64,000 bases of DNA, from NCBI RefSeq assembly GCF_900090245.1, contig NZ_FMDN01000014.1, forward strand, positions 89,540 through 153,539, in the 5' to 3' direction. This document shows positions 34,511 to 44,090 of the stretch, one piece after another. Below the pieces are notes generated by a model that was not told the origin of the DNA, did no database searches, and saw nothing but the letters and a program-made list of their open reading frames with translations. Positions within the stretch are counted from its first letter, which is position 1. Each line of letters starts with the position of its first letter. The position numbers and the translations under genes are program-made. The DNA is from Micromonospora halophytica (GTDB lineage Bacteria > Actinomycetota > Actinomycetes > Mycobacteriales > Micromonosporaceae).

Positions 34511-37480
34511 GTGAATAGCGGCAGCGAGCCCCGGGAGGTCCTGCCGGCGGCGGTCCGTCTGCCGCTCGAACGGCTCGACGCGGTGTTGTTCGACCTCGAC
34601 GTGGTGCTGCGGGACGTGGCTCCGGACGCGACGCCCTCTCCGGACACGGTTGAGCTGGTCGAACGCCTCCGTGATCTCGGGTTGTCCACGGCTGTGGTGG
34701 TCACTCACCAACGCTGCCGGGAGGCACTGAGGGCTGGCGGGCTTGAGGAACTGTTCACCGCCGTCGTTGACGCCGACGACACGAGGCAGCCGAAGAGGGC
34801 CTGCCCGGAGCCGGCCACGCTGCTGCTCGCAGCGGGGACGCTGGGGGTGCATCCCGCGCGGGCCGCGGTCGTCGACGCCACGAAGGCGGGTGTGCTGGCC
34901 GCCCGCGCGGCCGGGTTCGGTCTGGTCATCGGCCTGGACCGGGACGGCGGGGCAACGGCGGAGCTGTCTCGGCACGGCGCCGACCTGGTTCTCACGAGTC
35001 TGAGGGCCGCCGCCATCGACGAGGATGCGGCGCGGCACCGCTGGTGGCAGACCAGCCGGACAACCGAGGCGAGTGTGGGGCACGCCGGATGGTTGCTCGA
35101 CTACGCCGGTGTGGATCCGGACGGCGAGGGGATCCGGGAGGCCCTGTGCACGGTCGGTAACGGCTACCTGGCCACCCGGGGAGCCGCCCCGGAGGCCGAC
35201 ACCGGGCCGGGCCACTACCCGGGCACCTACGCCGCCGGCGTGTTCAACCGGCTGTGCACCCGCGTCCACGGCCACGTCCACGAGGACGAGAGCCTGGTCA
35301 ACCTCCCCAACTGGCTGGTGCTGCGATGGGGCGTCGACCAGGACCGGTGGGTGAGCCCGGACGGGCCGGTGATCAGCGAGTACCGGCAGAGCCTGGACCT
35401 TCGCGCCGGCGTACTCCACCGCCGCTACCGGTACGTCGACGGTGACGGCCGGGCGACGACGGTCGTGTCGACGACCCTGGTGTCGATGGCCGCTCCGCAT
35501 CTGGCTGCCATTCAGACGACCTTCGTCGCCGAGAACTGGTCAGGCACGCTGCACGTGTGTTCGGCCCTGGACGGGCAGGTCACCAACCGTCAGGTCGCCG
35601 GGTACGCGCCCCTGGCCGGCCGACACCTGCAGCCGGCCGGGCAGGGACCCGACGACCCGGTCGGGCTGTGGTTGCGGGTACGCACGAGCCAGTCCGGGAT
35701 CGACGTCGCGTTTGCCGCGCGTACCCGGGTACTGGTGCCCGACGCGCAGGCCGACGTGCAACGCCAGGTCGACATGACCACCGGGCGACCCGCGGAGACC
35801 TTTACGGTTCCCGTCTGCGAGGGCCAGCCGGTGCGGGTGGAGAAGACGGTGGCCTGCTACACCTCCCGGGACCGGGCGGTAACCGAACCGGCCACGGCCG
35901 CACGGCAGGCGGTGGCCCGAGCGGCCTCCTTCGACGACCTGCTCACCACCCACGTGCACGCCTGGCGGCGGCTGTGGGAACGCAGCCACGTCGAACTGCG
36001 CGCCGACGGCGGCACGCCGGCGTTGGCGCTCAACCTGCACACCTATCACCTGCTCACCGCCACCTCGCCGAACCTGGTGGACCTGGACGCGGGCGTCGGC
36101 GCGCGCGGCCTGCACGGGGAGGGCTACCGGGGCCACGTCTTCTGGGACGAGGTTTTCGTGCACCGCGTGCTCGTGCTGCATCTGCCCGAGGTCAGCCGCG
36201 CCCTGCTGCTCTACCGGTGGCGGCGGCTCGACGCGGCCCGGATCGCCGCGGCGGCAGTGGGCCGCCCGGGGGCGATGTTCCCCTGGCAGTCGGGCAGCGA
36301 CGGCCGCGAGGAGACCCCGACGGAGCTGTTCAACACGCGCAGCGACCAGTGGATGCCGGACCACTCGGCGCTTCAACGGCACGTCGGCCTGGCGATCGCC
36401 TACTCGGTGTGGCAGTACTACCAGTCCACCAGTGATCTGGACTTCCTGCGTACGTACGGCGCGGAGTTGATGGTGGAGATCGCCCGCTTCTTCGCCGACC
36501 TGGCCGAGGAAGACCCCGGCACCGGACGGTACGGGATCACGGGGGTGATGGGCCCGGACGAGTTCCACGACGGCTACCCCGACGCCGATACGCCGGGGCT
36601 CGCCAACAACGCCTACACCAACGTGATGACCGTGTGGCTGTTGCACCGCGTCCTCGAGGTGGTCGACCTGCTCGGCTGTCACGACGGCGGCAATCCGGCC
36701 GACGCGCTCAGCGTCGCGACGGAGGAACTGGGCCGCTGGCGGGACATCACCACCCGCATGTACGTGCCGTTCCACGGCCGGCAGATCATCAGCCAGTTCG
36801 ACGGGTACGCCGACCTGGCCGAGTTCGACCTCCCGGGCTACACCGCCCGGTACGGCAACATCGGCCGCCTCGATCTCATCCTCGCCGCCGAGGGCGACTC
36901 ACCCAACCGCTACCAGATCGGCAAGCAGGCGGACGTGCTCATGCTGCTCTACCTGCTCTCCGCCGAAGAACTGCGCGATCTGCTCGCCGGCCTCGGCTAC
37001 CGGTGGCCGCGGCAGGCACTGCGGCGAACGGTGGAGTACTACGTCGAGCGAATCAGCCACGGATCCACCCTCTGCCGCGTCGTGTACGCGTGGGTGCAGG
37101 CGCGCACCGACCGCGCGGCCTCCTGGCGGTTCTTCACCGAGGCACTGTCTGCCGACATCAGCGACACCCAGGGCGGCACCACCCGCGAGGGCATCCACCT
37201 GGGTGCCATGGCCGGCACCCTCGACCTGGCCGAACGCGGCTACCTCGGTCTGGAGACCCGCCACGACGCCCTGTGGCTCAACCCACGGCTGCCGCAGGAA
37301 ATGGTCAGCCTCCACACGCTGCTCACCTACCGCAGCCACCAACTGCACCTCACCGTCACCCGGCACGACCTCACCCTGGCCGCGTCACCCTGCAACGCAC
37401 GACCGGTCACCGTACGGGTCGCCGGTCATCCCCCGACGACCATCAGCAGCGGGCAGACGATCACCGTCCCTGTGAAGTGA
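34511..37480 (+). CDS. HAD-like domain fused to GH65 disaccharide phosphorylase
   Basis: About 989 aa if started at GTG 34511; an in-frame ATG at 34481 and an open frame to 34400 are alternatives. Residues 18-190 form a HAD/beta-phosphoglucomutase-like domain (DAVLFDLDVVL; DTRQPKRACPEP; VVDATKAGVLAARAAG). The GH65 part follows (about 225-985) with RWGVDQDRWV, the catalytic acid E684 in VMGPDEFHDG, YQIGKQADVLML and AWVQARTDRASW-like ends. GH65 enzymes phosphorolyse trehalose, kojibiose, maltose or nigerose, releasing beta-glucose 1-phosphate that the fused mutase can convert to glucose 6-phosphate. The usual D in the fourth HAD motif (EDA) is changed (VVDATKAG), so mutase activity is uncertain. 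Confidence 0.9.
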   Translation: MNSGSEPREVLPAAVRLPLERLDAVLFDLDVVLRDVAPDATPSPDTVELVERLRDLGLSTAVVVTHQRCREALRAGGLEELFTAVVDADDTRQPKRACPEPATLLLAAGTLGVHPARAAVVDATKAGVLAARAAGFGLVIGLDRDGGATAELSRHGADLVLTSLRAAAIDEDAARHRWWQTSRTTEASVGHAGWLLDYAGVDPDGEGIREALCTVGNGYLATRGAAPEADTGPGHYPGTYAAGVFNRLCTRVHGHVHEDESLVNLPNWLVLRWGVDQDRWVSPDGPVISEYRQSLDLRAGVLHRRYRYVDGDGRATTVVSTTLVSMAAPHLAAIQTTFVAENWSGTLHVCSALDGQVTNRQVAGYAPLAGRHLQPAGQGPDDPVGLWLRVRTSQSGIDVAFAARTRVLVPDAQADVQRQVDMTTGRPAETFTVPVCEGQPVRVEKTVACYTSRDRAVTEPATAARQAVARAASFDDLLTTHVHAWRRLWERSHVELRADGGTPALALNLHTYHLLTATSPNLVDLDAGVGARGLHGEGYRGHVFWDEVFVHRVLVLHLPEVSRALLLYRWRRLDAARIAAAAVGRPGAMFPWQSGSDGREETPTELFNTRSDQWMPDHSALQRHVGLAIAYSVWQYYQSTSDLDFLRTYGAELMVEIARFFADLAEEDPGTGRYGITGVMGPDEFHDGYPDADTPGLANNAYTNVMTVWLLHRVLEVVDLLGCHDGGNPADALSVATEELGRWRDITTRMYVPFHGRQIISQFDGYADLAEFDLPGYTARYGNIGRLDLILAAEGDSPNRYQIGKQADVLMLLYLLSAEELRDLLAGLGYRWPRQALRRTVEYYVERISHGSTLCRVVYAWVQARTDRAASWRFFTEALSADISDTQGGTTREGIHLGAMAGTLDLAERGYLGLETRHDALWLNPRLPQEMVSLHTLLTYRSHQLHLTVTRHDLTLAASPCNARPVTVRVAGHPPTTISSGQTITVPVK

Positions 37481-37605
37481 GCACCGCCCGGCCGGGATCC
37501 GCAGTCCTGACGGAGCCTGCCGACGATCATCGTGGCGTTTCCCAGCCGCCTCACGGGAGGGTCGTTCCAGGGCAGGTCGTCCTCGCGCTCAGCCGGGTGG
37601 TACGT

Positions 37606-37827
37606 CTACTCCAGCGTCTGCCGGCGCTGGCGGTACTCCTCGTCGCTGATCTCGCCGCGCGCGTAGCGTTCGTCGAGGATCCGGCGGGCCGAGGTCCGTC
37701 CACCGGTTCGCCCTTCGGGGCCGCCGGAGAACGTCCGTACGGCGAGCATGATGATTGCCACCAAGCCGGCCAGGATCAGGATCGACCAGACGATCATCCA
37801 GCCCGCCATCGCGCCGTCCCACATCAT
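37606..37827 (-). CDS. SHOCT-domain small membrane protein
   Basis: 73 aa from ATG 37827, ribosome site GGAGG. One membrane helix (MAGWMIVWSILILAGLVAII) is followed by a Gly/Arg linker and a C-terminal SHOCT motif RRILDERYARGEISDEEYRQ. SHOCT modules are short oligomerisation units. Function unknown. Confidence 0.88.
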   Translation of the reverse strand: MMWDGAMAGWMIVWSILILAGLVAIIMLAVRTFSGGPEGRTGGRTSARRILDERYARGEISDEEYRQRRQTLE

Positions 37828-38231
37828 CGGACGCCTCCATGACCTCGCAACATGCCCGTCACACTCGCGACGTTACGAGAATTCCGGCGGCTGCCGCCGC
37901 CGAATGACCCGAAACGGCGCGGAGCGAAGGGAAAGCGGACCCGGGCGAGGATGCCTCACTGGCGTGTTTCCGCCGACAATGTCCGCTGGTGCGAACAGCC
38001 TGGTTCCCGGAATGTCCCGCTGATCGGGAAGGTTGAGACCGGGACTCGACCGGGCCCGGTGCTCGCCGAGGAAAAGGCTGCCGGCGGAATGCGGGTTCTC
38101 CCGACGTCGTTACATCTGCGATGCCCGGGTGAGGGCGACTCCCCGGGTCTTGTCTCCGGTTGACATCCCATCAGTGGTGCGCCCTCGTGTAGGTCGCGCG
38201 CCGCTCACCCCCGGATGAGAGGCGAATACCC
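37828..38231. other. 404-bp divergent intergenic region
   Basis: It carries promoters for the SHOCT gene and the secreted peptidase. TTGACA occurs near 38161 without a well-placed -10 box. A CCCGGG/CCCCGGG hairpin lies near 38126-38149 and GGAAT...CGTTA (about 38086-38112) faintly resembles an ECF-type promoter. The length suggests a long 5' UTR, but I could not match a known riboswitch. Confidence 0.4.
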
Positions 38232-38930
38232 ATGACTACGTTCACTCGTTGGCTTCCCGAAAATGTGACCACCGGGATTGTTCGCACGAGCGCTCTCGGC
38301 GTCGCCGGTCTGGCGTTCGCCGGTACTCTCGCCGCCGGCCCGGCCGTCGCCGCCGAAGCGGCGGCACCGCAGGCGAGCACCCCGTCGAGCACTGTCCAGG
38401 CCGACAGGGCCAGGGACGGCGCGGACAAGCGCGTGGGCGACTACGCGTTCGAGGCGCAGCCGAACTTCTACTACTGCGGGCCGGCGTCGACGCGGATCGC
38501 GCTGAGCGCGCAGGGCGAGGTCCCGAGCCAGGACGAGCTGGCCGAGAAGCTGGGCACCACCGAGGCCGGTACGTCGTCGGTCTTCGACATCACCCGTGTG
38601 CTGAACGAGGAGCTCGGCTCCGAGGTCTACCAGGCAGGTGAGCTGCCGACCGATTCGGTCACGCCGGAGCAGGTGCAGCGGATGAAGGCCGACCTGAAGG
38701 CCGCCGTCGACGACGAGCGGGTTGCCGTGGTCAACGTCATCGGCGCCGGTACCGACCTCGACGGTGTCGAGCGGTCGTTCCCGGGCCACTACCTGACCGT
38801 GGTCGCCTACGAGGGTGACGGTGAAAAGGTGAAGATCGCCGACCCGTGGCAGCCGGTGGGTGACGGTACCTACTGGATGGACGTCGAGGAACTGGCGAAC
38901 TGGGCCGCCTCACGCGGTTACTCCGCCTGA
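38232..38930 (+). CDS. Secreted C39-like (papain-fold) peptidase
   Basis: 232 aa. A signal peptide ends near residue 41 (TSALGVAGLAFAGTLAAGPA then VAAEA). The mature domain has the catalytic triad of the C39-like family: C82 in QPNFYYCGPAS, H186 in FPGHYLTVVAY and D204 in KIADPW. It is exported and likely cleaves peptides or stands as an inactive surface protein. The family is common in actinomycete exoproteomes. A strong terminator follows. Confidence 0.9.
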   Translation: MTTFTRWLPENVTTGIVRTSALGVAGLAFAGTLAAGPAVAAEAAAPQASTPSSTVQADRARDGADKRVGDYAFEAQPNFYYCGPASTRIALSAQGEVPSQDELAEKLGTTEAGTSSVFDITRVLNEELGSEVYQAGELPTDSVTPEQVQRMKADLKAAVDDERVAVVNVIGAGTDLDGVERSFPGHYLTVVAYEGDGEKVKIADPWQPVGDGTYWMDVEELANWAASRGYSA

Positions 38931-38944
38931 CCCGACCGGGCACC

Positions 38945-38981
38945 GAAGCGGCCCCCGGCGCACGTCGCCAGGGGCCGCTTC
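38945..38981. terminator. Bidirectional terminator
   Basis: GAAGCGGCCCC (38945-38955) pairs perfectly with GGGGCCGCTTC (38971-38981) between two convergent genes. Confidence 0.85.
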
Positions 38982-38987
38982 GTCCGG

Positions 38988-40097
38988 TCAGACCTGCGCC
39001 TGTCCCGCCGCCGGCAGGACCACCGTGACCATCGCGCCACCGCCCGGGACGTTCTCCGCCCGTACCCGACCCCCGTGGGCGCTGACCACGGCTCGTACGA
39101 TGGCGAGCCCGATCCCGGATCCGCCGTTGCCCCGGTCCCGGGCGGTGTCGACCCGGTAGAAGCGTTCGAAGACGTGCGGGAGGTGCTGCGCCGGGATGCC
39201 GGGACCGGTGTCGGCCACCGCCAGCTCCACACCCCTGGCACCGCCGGTCACGTGTACCGTCACTGTCCCGCCCGCGGGTGTGTGCCGTAGCGCGTTGTCC
39301 AGCAGGTTGCCGAGCACCTGCCCCATCCGCTGCGGATCGACGTCGACCTGCGGGGACGGGCGAAGGTCGCTGCGCAGGGTCACGCCCTTGCCGGCGTAGC
39401 GGGGCCGCGCTGCGGCCACGGCGTCCCGGACCAGGTCCGCCGGGGCCGTTCGTACCGGGTGCAGGTCGAGCTGATGCGTCTCGGCGCGGGAGACCGCGGC
39501 GATGTCGTCGGCGAGGCGGTGCAGCCGCGCGGTCTGGACGCGCAGCACCGACTGGAGGTCTTCGTCGTCGACGGCGACGCCGTCCTCAGCCGCTTCGAGG
39601 TAGGCCTCGATGGTGGCGAGCGGGGTGCGCAGTTCGTGGCCGAGGTCGGCGAGCAGCCGTCGCCGGGTCGCTTCGACGGTCTCCAGGCGTTCCGCCAGGG
39701 TGTTGAAGGAGACGGCGAGGGTCTTGAGCTCGTCCCCGAGGCCGGGGTCGGCCATGCGGACCTCGTAGCGTCCGTCCGCGAGGTTGGCCGAGGCGTGTGC
39801 GAAGTGCGCGAGCGGGCGGGCGATCCGCCGCGTGGCGTACGCGCTGGCCGCCAGCGCCGCAACCAGCGCGGCGAGCAGACCGACACCGAGCGCGAGCGCG
39901 TTCGCCGAGGCGTACGCCTGCTCGACGTGCCGGGTCGCCTCGGCACTGACCTCCCCGCCGACCTGACCCAGGTGGTCATGGAAGATCCGGGGCCCTACTG
40001 CGACGGCGACCAGCCCCAGGGTCAGCCCGCCCACGGCAAGCACGAGCACCTGTGCGGTGAAGAGCCGCACCGCGAGGTTGACCCGCCGGAGGTTCAC
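38988..40097 (-). CDS. Sensor histidine kinase
   Basis: 369 aa from GTG 40097, GTGA overlap with the regulator gene. Two membrane helices (about 12-35 and 66-88) enclose a short extracytoplasmic loop with several His (FHDHLGQVGGEVSAEATRHV), which could bind metal. HAMP follows, then the H box DLGHELRTPL (H154), N box GNLLDNALRHT, and G boxes DTGPGIP and GSGIGLAIV. Partner of the OmpR-type regulator. The copper-type neighbours suggest Cu sensing; this is inference. Confidence 0.93.
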   Translation of the reverse strand: MNLRRVNLAVRLFTAQVLVLAVGGLTLGLVAVAVGPRIFHDHLGQVGGEVSAEATRHVEQAYASANALALGVGLLAALVAALAASAYATRRIARPLAHFAHASANLADGRYEVRMADPGLGDELKTLAVSFNTLAERLETVEATRRRLLADLGHELRTPLATIEAYLEAAEDGVAVDDEDLQSVLRVQTARLHRLADDIAAVSRAETHQLDLHPVRTAPADLVRDAVAAARPRYAGKGVTLRSDLRPSPQVDVDPQRMGQVLGNLLDNALRHTPAGGTVTVHVTGGARGVELAVADTGPGIPAQHLPHVFERFYRVDTARDRGNGGSGIGLAIVRAVVSAHGGRVRAENVPGGGAMVTVVLPAAGQAQV

Positions 40098-40786
40098 GAC
40101 TGCGGTCCCATCCGGTAGCCGACGCCCCGCACCGTGCGAATGAACCGGGGGCGGGCGGGATCGTCGTCGAGCTTGCGGCGCAGATGTCCGATGTGCACGT
40201 CGACCAGGTGCTCGTCGCCCACCCACCCGTCCCCCCACACCGCGCTGATCAGCTGAGCGCGGCTCAGCGCGACGTTCGCCCGGGCGGACAGGACCGCCAG
40301 CAGGTCGAACTCGGTGCGGGTGAGCGGCACCGGGGCTCCGTCCAGGCGAACCTCCCGCGCGGCCACGTCGACCTCCAGTGGACCGAACCGGCGCGGCGGG
40401 GCCTCCGGTCGGGCGCGTCGCTCCCGTGGGCGACGCAGCATCGCTGCGACCCGGGCAACCAGTTCGCGGGGGCTGAACGGCTTGGTGAGGTAGTCGTCGG
40501 CCCCGACACCGAGGCCGGTCAGCTTGTCGGCCTCCTCGGTGCGGGCGGTCAGCATGATGACGTAGCAGTCGCTGAACGACCGCAGTCGCCGGCACACCTC
40601 CACACCGTCGAGGCCGGGCAGCATCAGGTCCAGGACGACGACGTCGGGCTCGTCCTCCCGGGCGGCGTCCAGCGCCGCCGGGCCGTCGAAGACACAGCGC
40701 ACCTGGTAGCCGTCACGCTCGAGGTAGCTCGCCACGACCTTGGCGAGGCTCCGCTCGTCGTCGACGACCAGCACCCGTCCACTCAT
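40094..40786 (-). CDS. OmpR-family response regulator
   Basis: 230 aa from ATG 40786 (MSGRVLVVDDE). Receiver domain with D53 in VVLDLMLPG, Thr in MLTAR and Lys in YLTKPF. The winged helix is complete: RTEFDLLAVLSARANVALSR, VDVHIGHLRRKLDDDPARPR and VRGVGYRM. It likely controls the adjacent propeller and oxidase genes. Confidence 0.94.
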   Translation of the reverse strand: MSGRVLVVDDERSLAKVVASYLERDGYQVRCVFDGPAALDAAREDEPDVVVLDLMLPGLDGVEVCRRLRSFSDCYVIMLTARTEEADKLTGLGVGADDYLTKPFSPRELVARVAAMLRRPRERRARPEAPPRRFGPLEVDVAAREVRLDGAPVPLTRTEFDLLAVLSARANVALSRAQLISAVWGDGWVGDEHLVDVHIGHLRRKLDDDPARPRFIRTVRGVGYRMGPQS

Positions 40787-40812
40787 GCCCTGACCCCTCG
40801 CGGCCGTGCTCC

Positions 40813-41748
40813 TCACTCCGGCGCGTACCGATCGGTCCAGGTGGCACCGCCGTCGGTGCTGGCGACGACCCGGTCACCGCTGAGGGCGGCGAAGAGGGTG
40901 CCGTCCTGCACGGCGAAGCTGTGCGGCTCACCCGGCACGACGCCGCGCCGCTGCCACTGCCCCCCGCCGTCGGTCGACGACCAGACCGCTCCGTTCCGGG
41001 AGACCGTCCACACGCCGGTGCGGTCCCAGGTCAGCAGGCCGACAGCGGGGGCGTCGGGAACCGGCTGCCAGCTACGACCGCCGTCGGTGGAACGCTGCAG
41101 GCCGTCGCGTCCGACGGCGAGGACGGTCCCGCCGTCGATCGGGCTGACCGCGAACGCGCCGATCGCCGTCCGGGAACGTTGCTCCCAGCTCCGCTGGTCG
41201 GCGCTGACCATGAACGCGCCGTCGGTCGAGTTGTAGCCGTAGACCGAGCCGTGGGCGACCTGGAGCCCGTGGAAGTCCGCCGCACCGGAGAGTGACTTCT
41301 CCCGCCAGGTCGCGCCACCGTCGGTCGACTCGATCAGGCCCACGTTGGCCGGGCCATGCGCGGAGTGGCCGGAGGCCAGGAAATGCCGGGGGCCGACCAC
41401 GGTGAAGCCCATCAGGTCCAGGTCGTCCTTCGACACGCGTACGGCGGTCCGCGGATCGTCGATGCGGAACAGCCCGACGTGCGTGGCGACGTGCAGGGCA
41501 CCGCTGCCCGGGTCGACCGCGATCCCGTGGACGTGCCCGAACCCCTCGTGTCCGGCACCAGCCGTGTGGTCGTCCGAAGATCCCTGCCCGCGTAGGGCGA
41601 ACACCACCACGCTGGTGAGGACGGCCAGGCCGGCCAGCGCCGCGATGACGATCTTCCGCGTCGGTGCGGCCGGCGCACCGCGACCCTGCGTCTTGCGCCC
41701 GGATCCGGGCCTGCTGCGCGGTCGCGTCGGCTGCGACGTCCTGCTCAT
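40813..41748 (-). CDS. Membrane-anchored BNR/beta-propeller protein (F510_1955-type)
   Basis: 311 aa from ATG 41748. A basic N-terminus and one helix (KIVIAALAGLAVLTSVVVFA) anchor it outside the cell. Repeated ESTDGGATW, RSTDGGRSWQ, SSTDGGGQWQ and ASTDGGATW blades define a sialidase/Ycf48-like propeller. The HVHGIAVDPGSG start is typical of a family often annotated glycosylhydrolase and found next to copper genes. Same strand as, and 26 bases upstream of, the regulator gene, so possibly cotranscribed. Confidence 0.88.
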   Translation of the reverse strand: MSRTSQPTRPRSRPGSGRKTQGRGAPAAPTRKIVIAALAGLAVLTSVVVFALRGQGSSDDHTAGAGHEGFGHVHGIAVDPGSGALHVATHVGLFRIDDPRTAVRVSKDDLDLMGFTVVGPRHFLASGHSAHGPANVGLIESTDGGATWREKSLSGAADFHGLQVAHGSVYGYNSTDGAFMVSADQRSWEQRSRTAIGAFAVSPIDGGTVLAVGRDGLQRSTDGGRSWQPVPDAPAVGLLTWDRTGVWTVSRNGAVWSSTDGGGQWQRRGVVPGEPHSFAVQDGTLFAALSGDRVVASTDGGATWTDRYAPE

Positions 41749-41958
41749 CGGCTACGTCCACTTCCTCGTCGTTGACCCACCCGACCGGAGTGCCCCCCGG
41801 TGCGGCTTCAGGGTGACCTCTCGTCCCCCTCAACCATGGCGCGAAGCCGGCGGAACGACCCCATCGGGGGCCATGAAGATTCTCTGAAGATGCGGCCCGA
41901 TCCCTACACGCCGGGCCGGCGGTTGATCACGCTGGTAGCGGACACCGAAGGAGTCTCC

Positions 41959-43485
41959 ATGGCACTGCTGCTCACCCGCCGCCACCTGCTCGCCGGGACC
42001 GCCGGCGCCGTCGGTCTCGCCGGCACCGCCGGCGTCGTTGCCGTCGCCGCCGAACGCGCCGCCCCGAAACTGATCGACCCTCACGCCGAGGCCATCCGCC
42101 GCGCTGAACTGGCCCGGCGCCGACCCGGCGCCGCCACCGTCCGCGCCACCCTCAACCCCCGCCCGGTGACCCTGGATCTCGGTGGCGTGACGGTCGACAC
42201 CTGGAGCTACGCCGAGGCCGCCCCCGGCCCGCTGATCAGGGCGAAGGCCGGCGACCGGCTCCGCGTCGACGTGGTCAACGATCTACCCACGGACACCAGC
42301 GTGCACTGGCACGGCGTCGCGCTGCGCAACGACATGGACGGCGTCCCCGGCGTCACCCAGGACCCGATCGGCGCGGGCGGGCGTTTCACCTACGAGTTCA
42401 CCCTGCCCGACCCGGGAACCTACTTCTATCACCCGCACTCCGGCGTGCAACTCGACCGGGCGCTCCACGGCGTCCTGATCGTGGACGACCCGAACGACGC
42501 GGGCCGCTACGACCAGGAATGGATCATCGTCCTCGACGACTGGGTCGACGGCACCGGGCGCACGCCGGACGACGTCCTGGCCGCCCTCGGCGCGGACATT
42601 AGCGGCATGCACGGCGGGCACGGCATGCCCGGCATGAACCACGGCGCCGGGATGCCGATGGGTGGCGGCGAGATGGAGACCATGATGTCGCCGCTGCTCG
42701 GCGGCGCGGGCGACGTCGACTACCCGCACTACCTGATCAACGGTCGGGCGCCGTCCGCTCCCGTCACGCTCACCGCCCGGCCCCGCCAGCGAGTACGCAT
42801 CCGGCTGGTCAACGCCGCCTCCGACACCGCGTTCCGGGTGGCGCTGGGCGGGCACCGGCTCACCGTCACGCACAGCGACGGGTTCCCGGTCGTCCCGGAC
42901 GTCACCGACGCACTGGTCGTCGGGATGGGGGAACGCGTCGACGTCGAGGTCGTCGTCGCCGACGGGGTGTTCCCCCTGGTCGCGGTCGCCGAGGGCAAGA
43001 CGGGGCAGGCGCTCGCGGTGGTCCGGACCGGAGGCGGCAGGCCACCGGCGGCCCAGGTGCGCCCGGCCGAACTCGACCGGCGCGTCATCCTCACCAATCA
43101 GCTGCGGGCCGCCGACAGCGTACGGCTGCCCCAGCGCGCCCCGGACCGGACCCACGACCTGGTCCTCGGCGGCGGCATGATGCCCTACCGCTGGACCATC
43201 AACGGCAAGACCTTCAGCGACGCCGAGCCGCTCCTGGTGCGGGAGGGCGAACGGGTACGGCTGCGGATGACCAACCAGACGATGATGTTCCACCCCATGC
43301 ACGTGCACGGGCACACCTTCGCCCTCCGCGACGGCGGCCCCCGCAAGGACACCGTCATCGTGACCCCGCGCCAGACCGTCACCGTCGACCTCGACGCGGA
43401 CAACCCCGGACAGTGGATGACCCACTGCCACAACATCTACCACGCCGAGACCGGCATGATGATCAACCTCGCCTACCAGCTGTGA
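41959..43485 (+). CDS. Multicopper oxidase
   Basis: 508 aa from ATG 41959 (GAAGGAG upstream). A Tat-like signal (LTRRHLLAGTAGAVGLAG). All four copper motifs are present: HWHG (116), HPHS (158), HPMHVHGH (445) and HCHNIYH (489) with an axial Met. A Met/His-rich insert (GMHGGHGMPGMNHGAGMPMG) is typical of CueO/CopA-type cuprous oxidases. It should oxidise Cu(I) outside the membrane. Divergent from the propeller-regulator-kinase set, which probably controls it. Confidence 0.94.
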   Translation: MALLLTRRHLLAGTAGAVGLAGTAGVVAVAAERAAPKLIDPHAEAIRRAELARRRPGAATVRATLNPRPVTLDLGGVTVDTWSYAEAAPGPLIRAKAGDRLRVDVVNDLPTDTSVHWHGVALRNDMDGVPGVTQDPIGAGGRFTYEFTLPDPGTYFYHPHSGVQLDRALHGVLIVDDPNDAGRYDQEWIIVLDDWVDGTGRTPDDVLAALGADISGMHGGHGMPGMNHGAGMPMGGGEMETMMSPLLGGAGDVDYPHYLINGRAPSAPVTLTARPRQRVRIRLVNAASDTAFRVALGGHRLTVTHSDGFPVVPDVTDALVVGMGERVDVEVVVADGVFPLVAVAEGKTGQALAVVRTGGGRPPAAQVRPAELDRRVILTNQLRAADSVRLPQRAPDRTHDLVLGGGMMPYRWTINGKTFSDAEPLLVREGERVRLRMTNQTMMFHPMHVHGHTFALRDGGPRKDTVIVTPRQTVTVDLDADNPGQWMTHCHNIYHAETGMMINLAYQL

Positions 43486-44090
43486 GCGACTCGGACACGC
43501 GACTGGTCCGGCCAACGTCATCGGGCCCGACTTCCCGGGGCCGTCTCGCTAGACATCACACTCACTGGTTCTCCCGATCTTCCTCGCTGTTGCATCGGGG
43601 AGGTCCGCCCACGTGCCGACTCCTCGCTGCCTGGACCGGGGTTGAACACACACAGCCATCCCCACTCCCGGCCCCGCGGGCACGGCGACCCCAGCCTCCC
43701 GCCATGGCCGGCAGGCACCTCGGACACGATGTGCGAGACCCAGGTTCCAGGGTTTCGCTTACGCGGCTCGGCCGTGCAGGAGCGAGCGGGCTGGAAAGTC
43801 CTACGACGGCGAGGTTGTCGAGATCGCCCTCGGCGACACGGTTTGGACGCCGTCCGGGAAGGTGCCACTGGCGCGGCATTGCCCCCGACCACTTCACCGC
43901 ACACCTCCGAGCTGAGGCAGCCGCAGCGACGACAGTCCAGGCACCGAGTGGGTCGACCTCGTGATCGAGAAGGACGGATAGCTCTGCAGCGTCCGTGTCC
44001 CGACCCGCTACCCCGGCACCGACGGACGAGACGTGATGTCGGGAGATGTGGGGGTAGGAGGTCCGGGAGCCACGACGAGAAGGAGTTGTC
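43486..44090. other. 605-bp stretch with repeat copy and gene debris
   Basis: Contains the second copy of the 105-bp repeat (43645-43745). A plus-strand fragment reading SYDGEVVEIALGDTVWTPSG near 43799-43860 and another ending GTEWVDLVIEKDG before a stop at 43980 look like pieces of a broken gene I cannot name. The end holds the promoter and GAAGGAG ribosome site of the next gene. Confidence 0.45.
43645..43745 (+). repeat. About 105-bp dispersed repeat, copy 2
   Basis: Same orientation and about 85% identical by eye to 23411-23515; similarity stops abruptly near the CGAGACCCAGG end. Confidence 0.7.

Noticed and set aside
38086..38112. ECF sigma-type promoter resemblance before the secreted peptidase
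   Set aside because: GGAAT and CGTT occur but the spacing match is weak and such strings are common in GC-rich DNA; kept only as a remark.
37900..38231. Possible riboswitch before the C39-like peptidase gene
   Set aside because: The long leader has hairpins but I could not align it with the c-di-AMP or other known classes.
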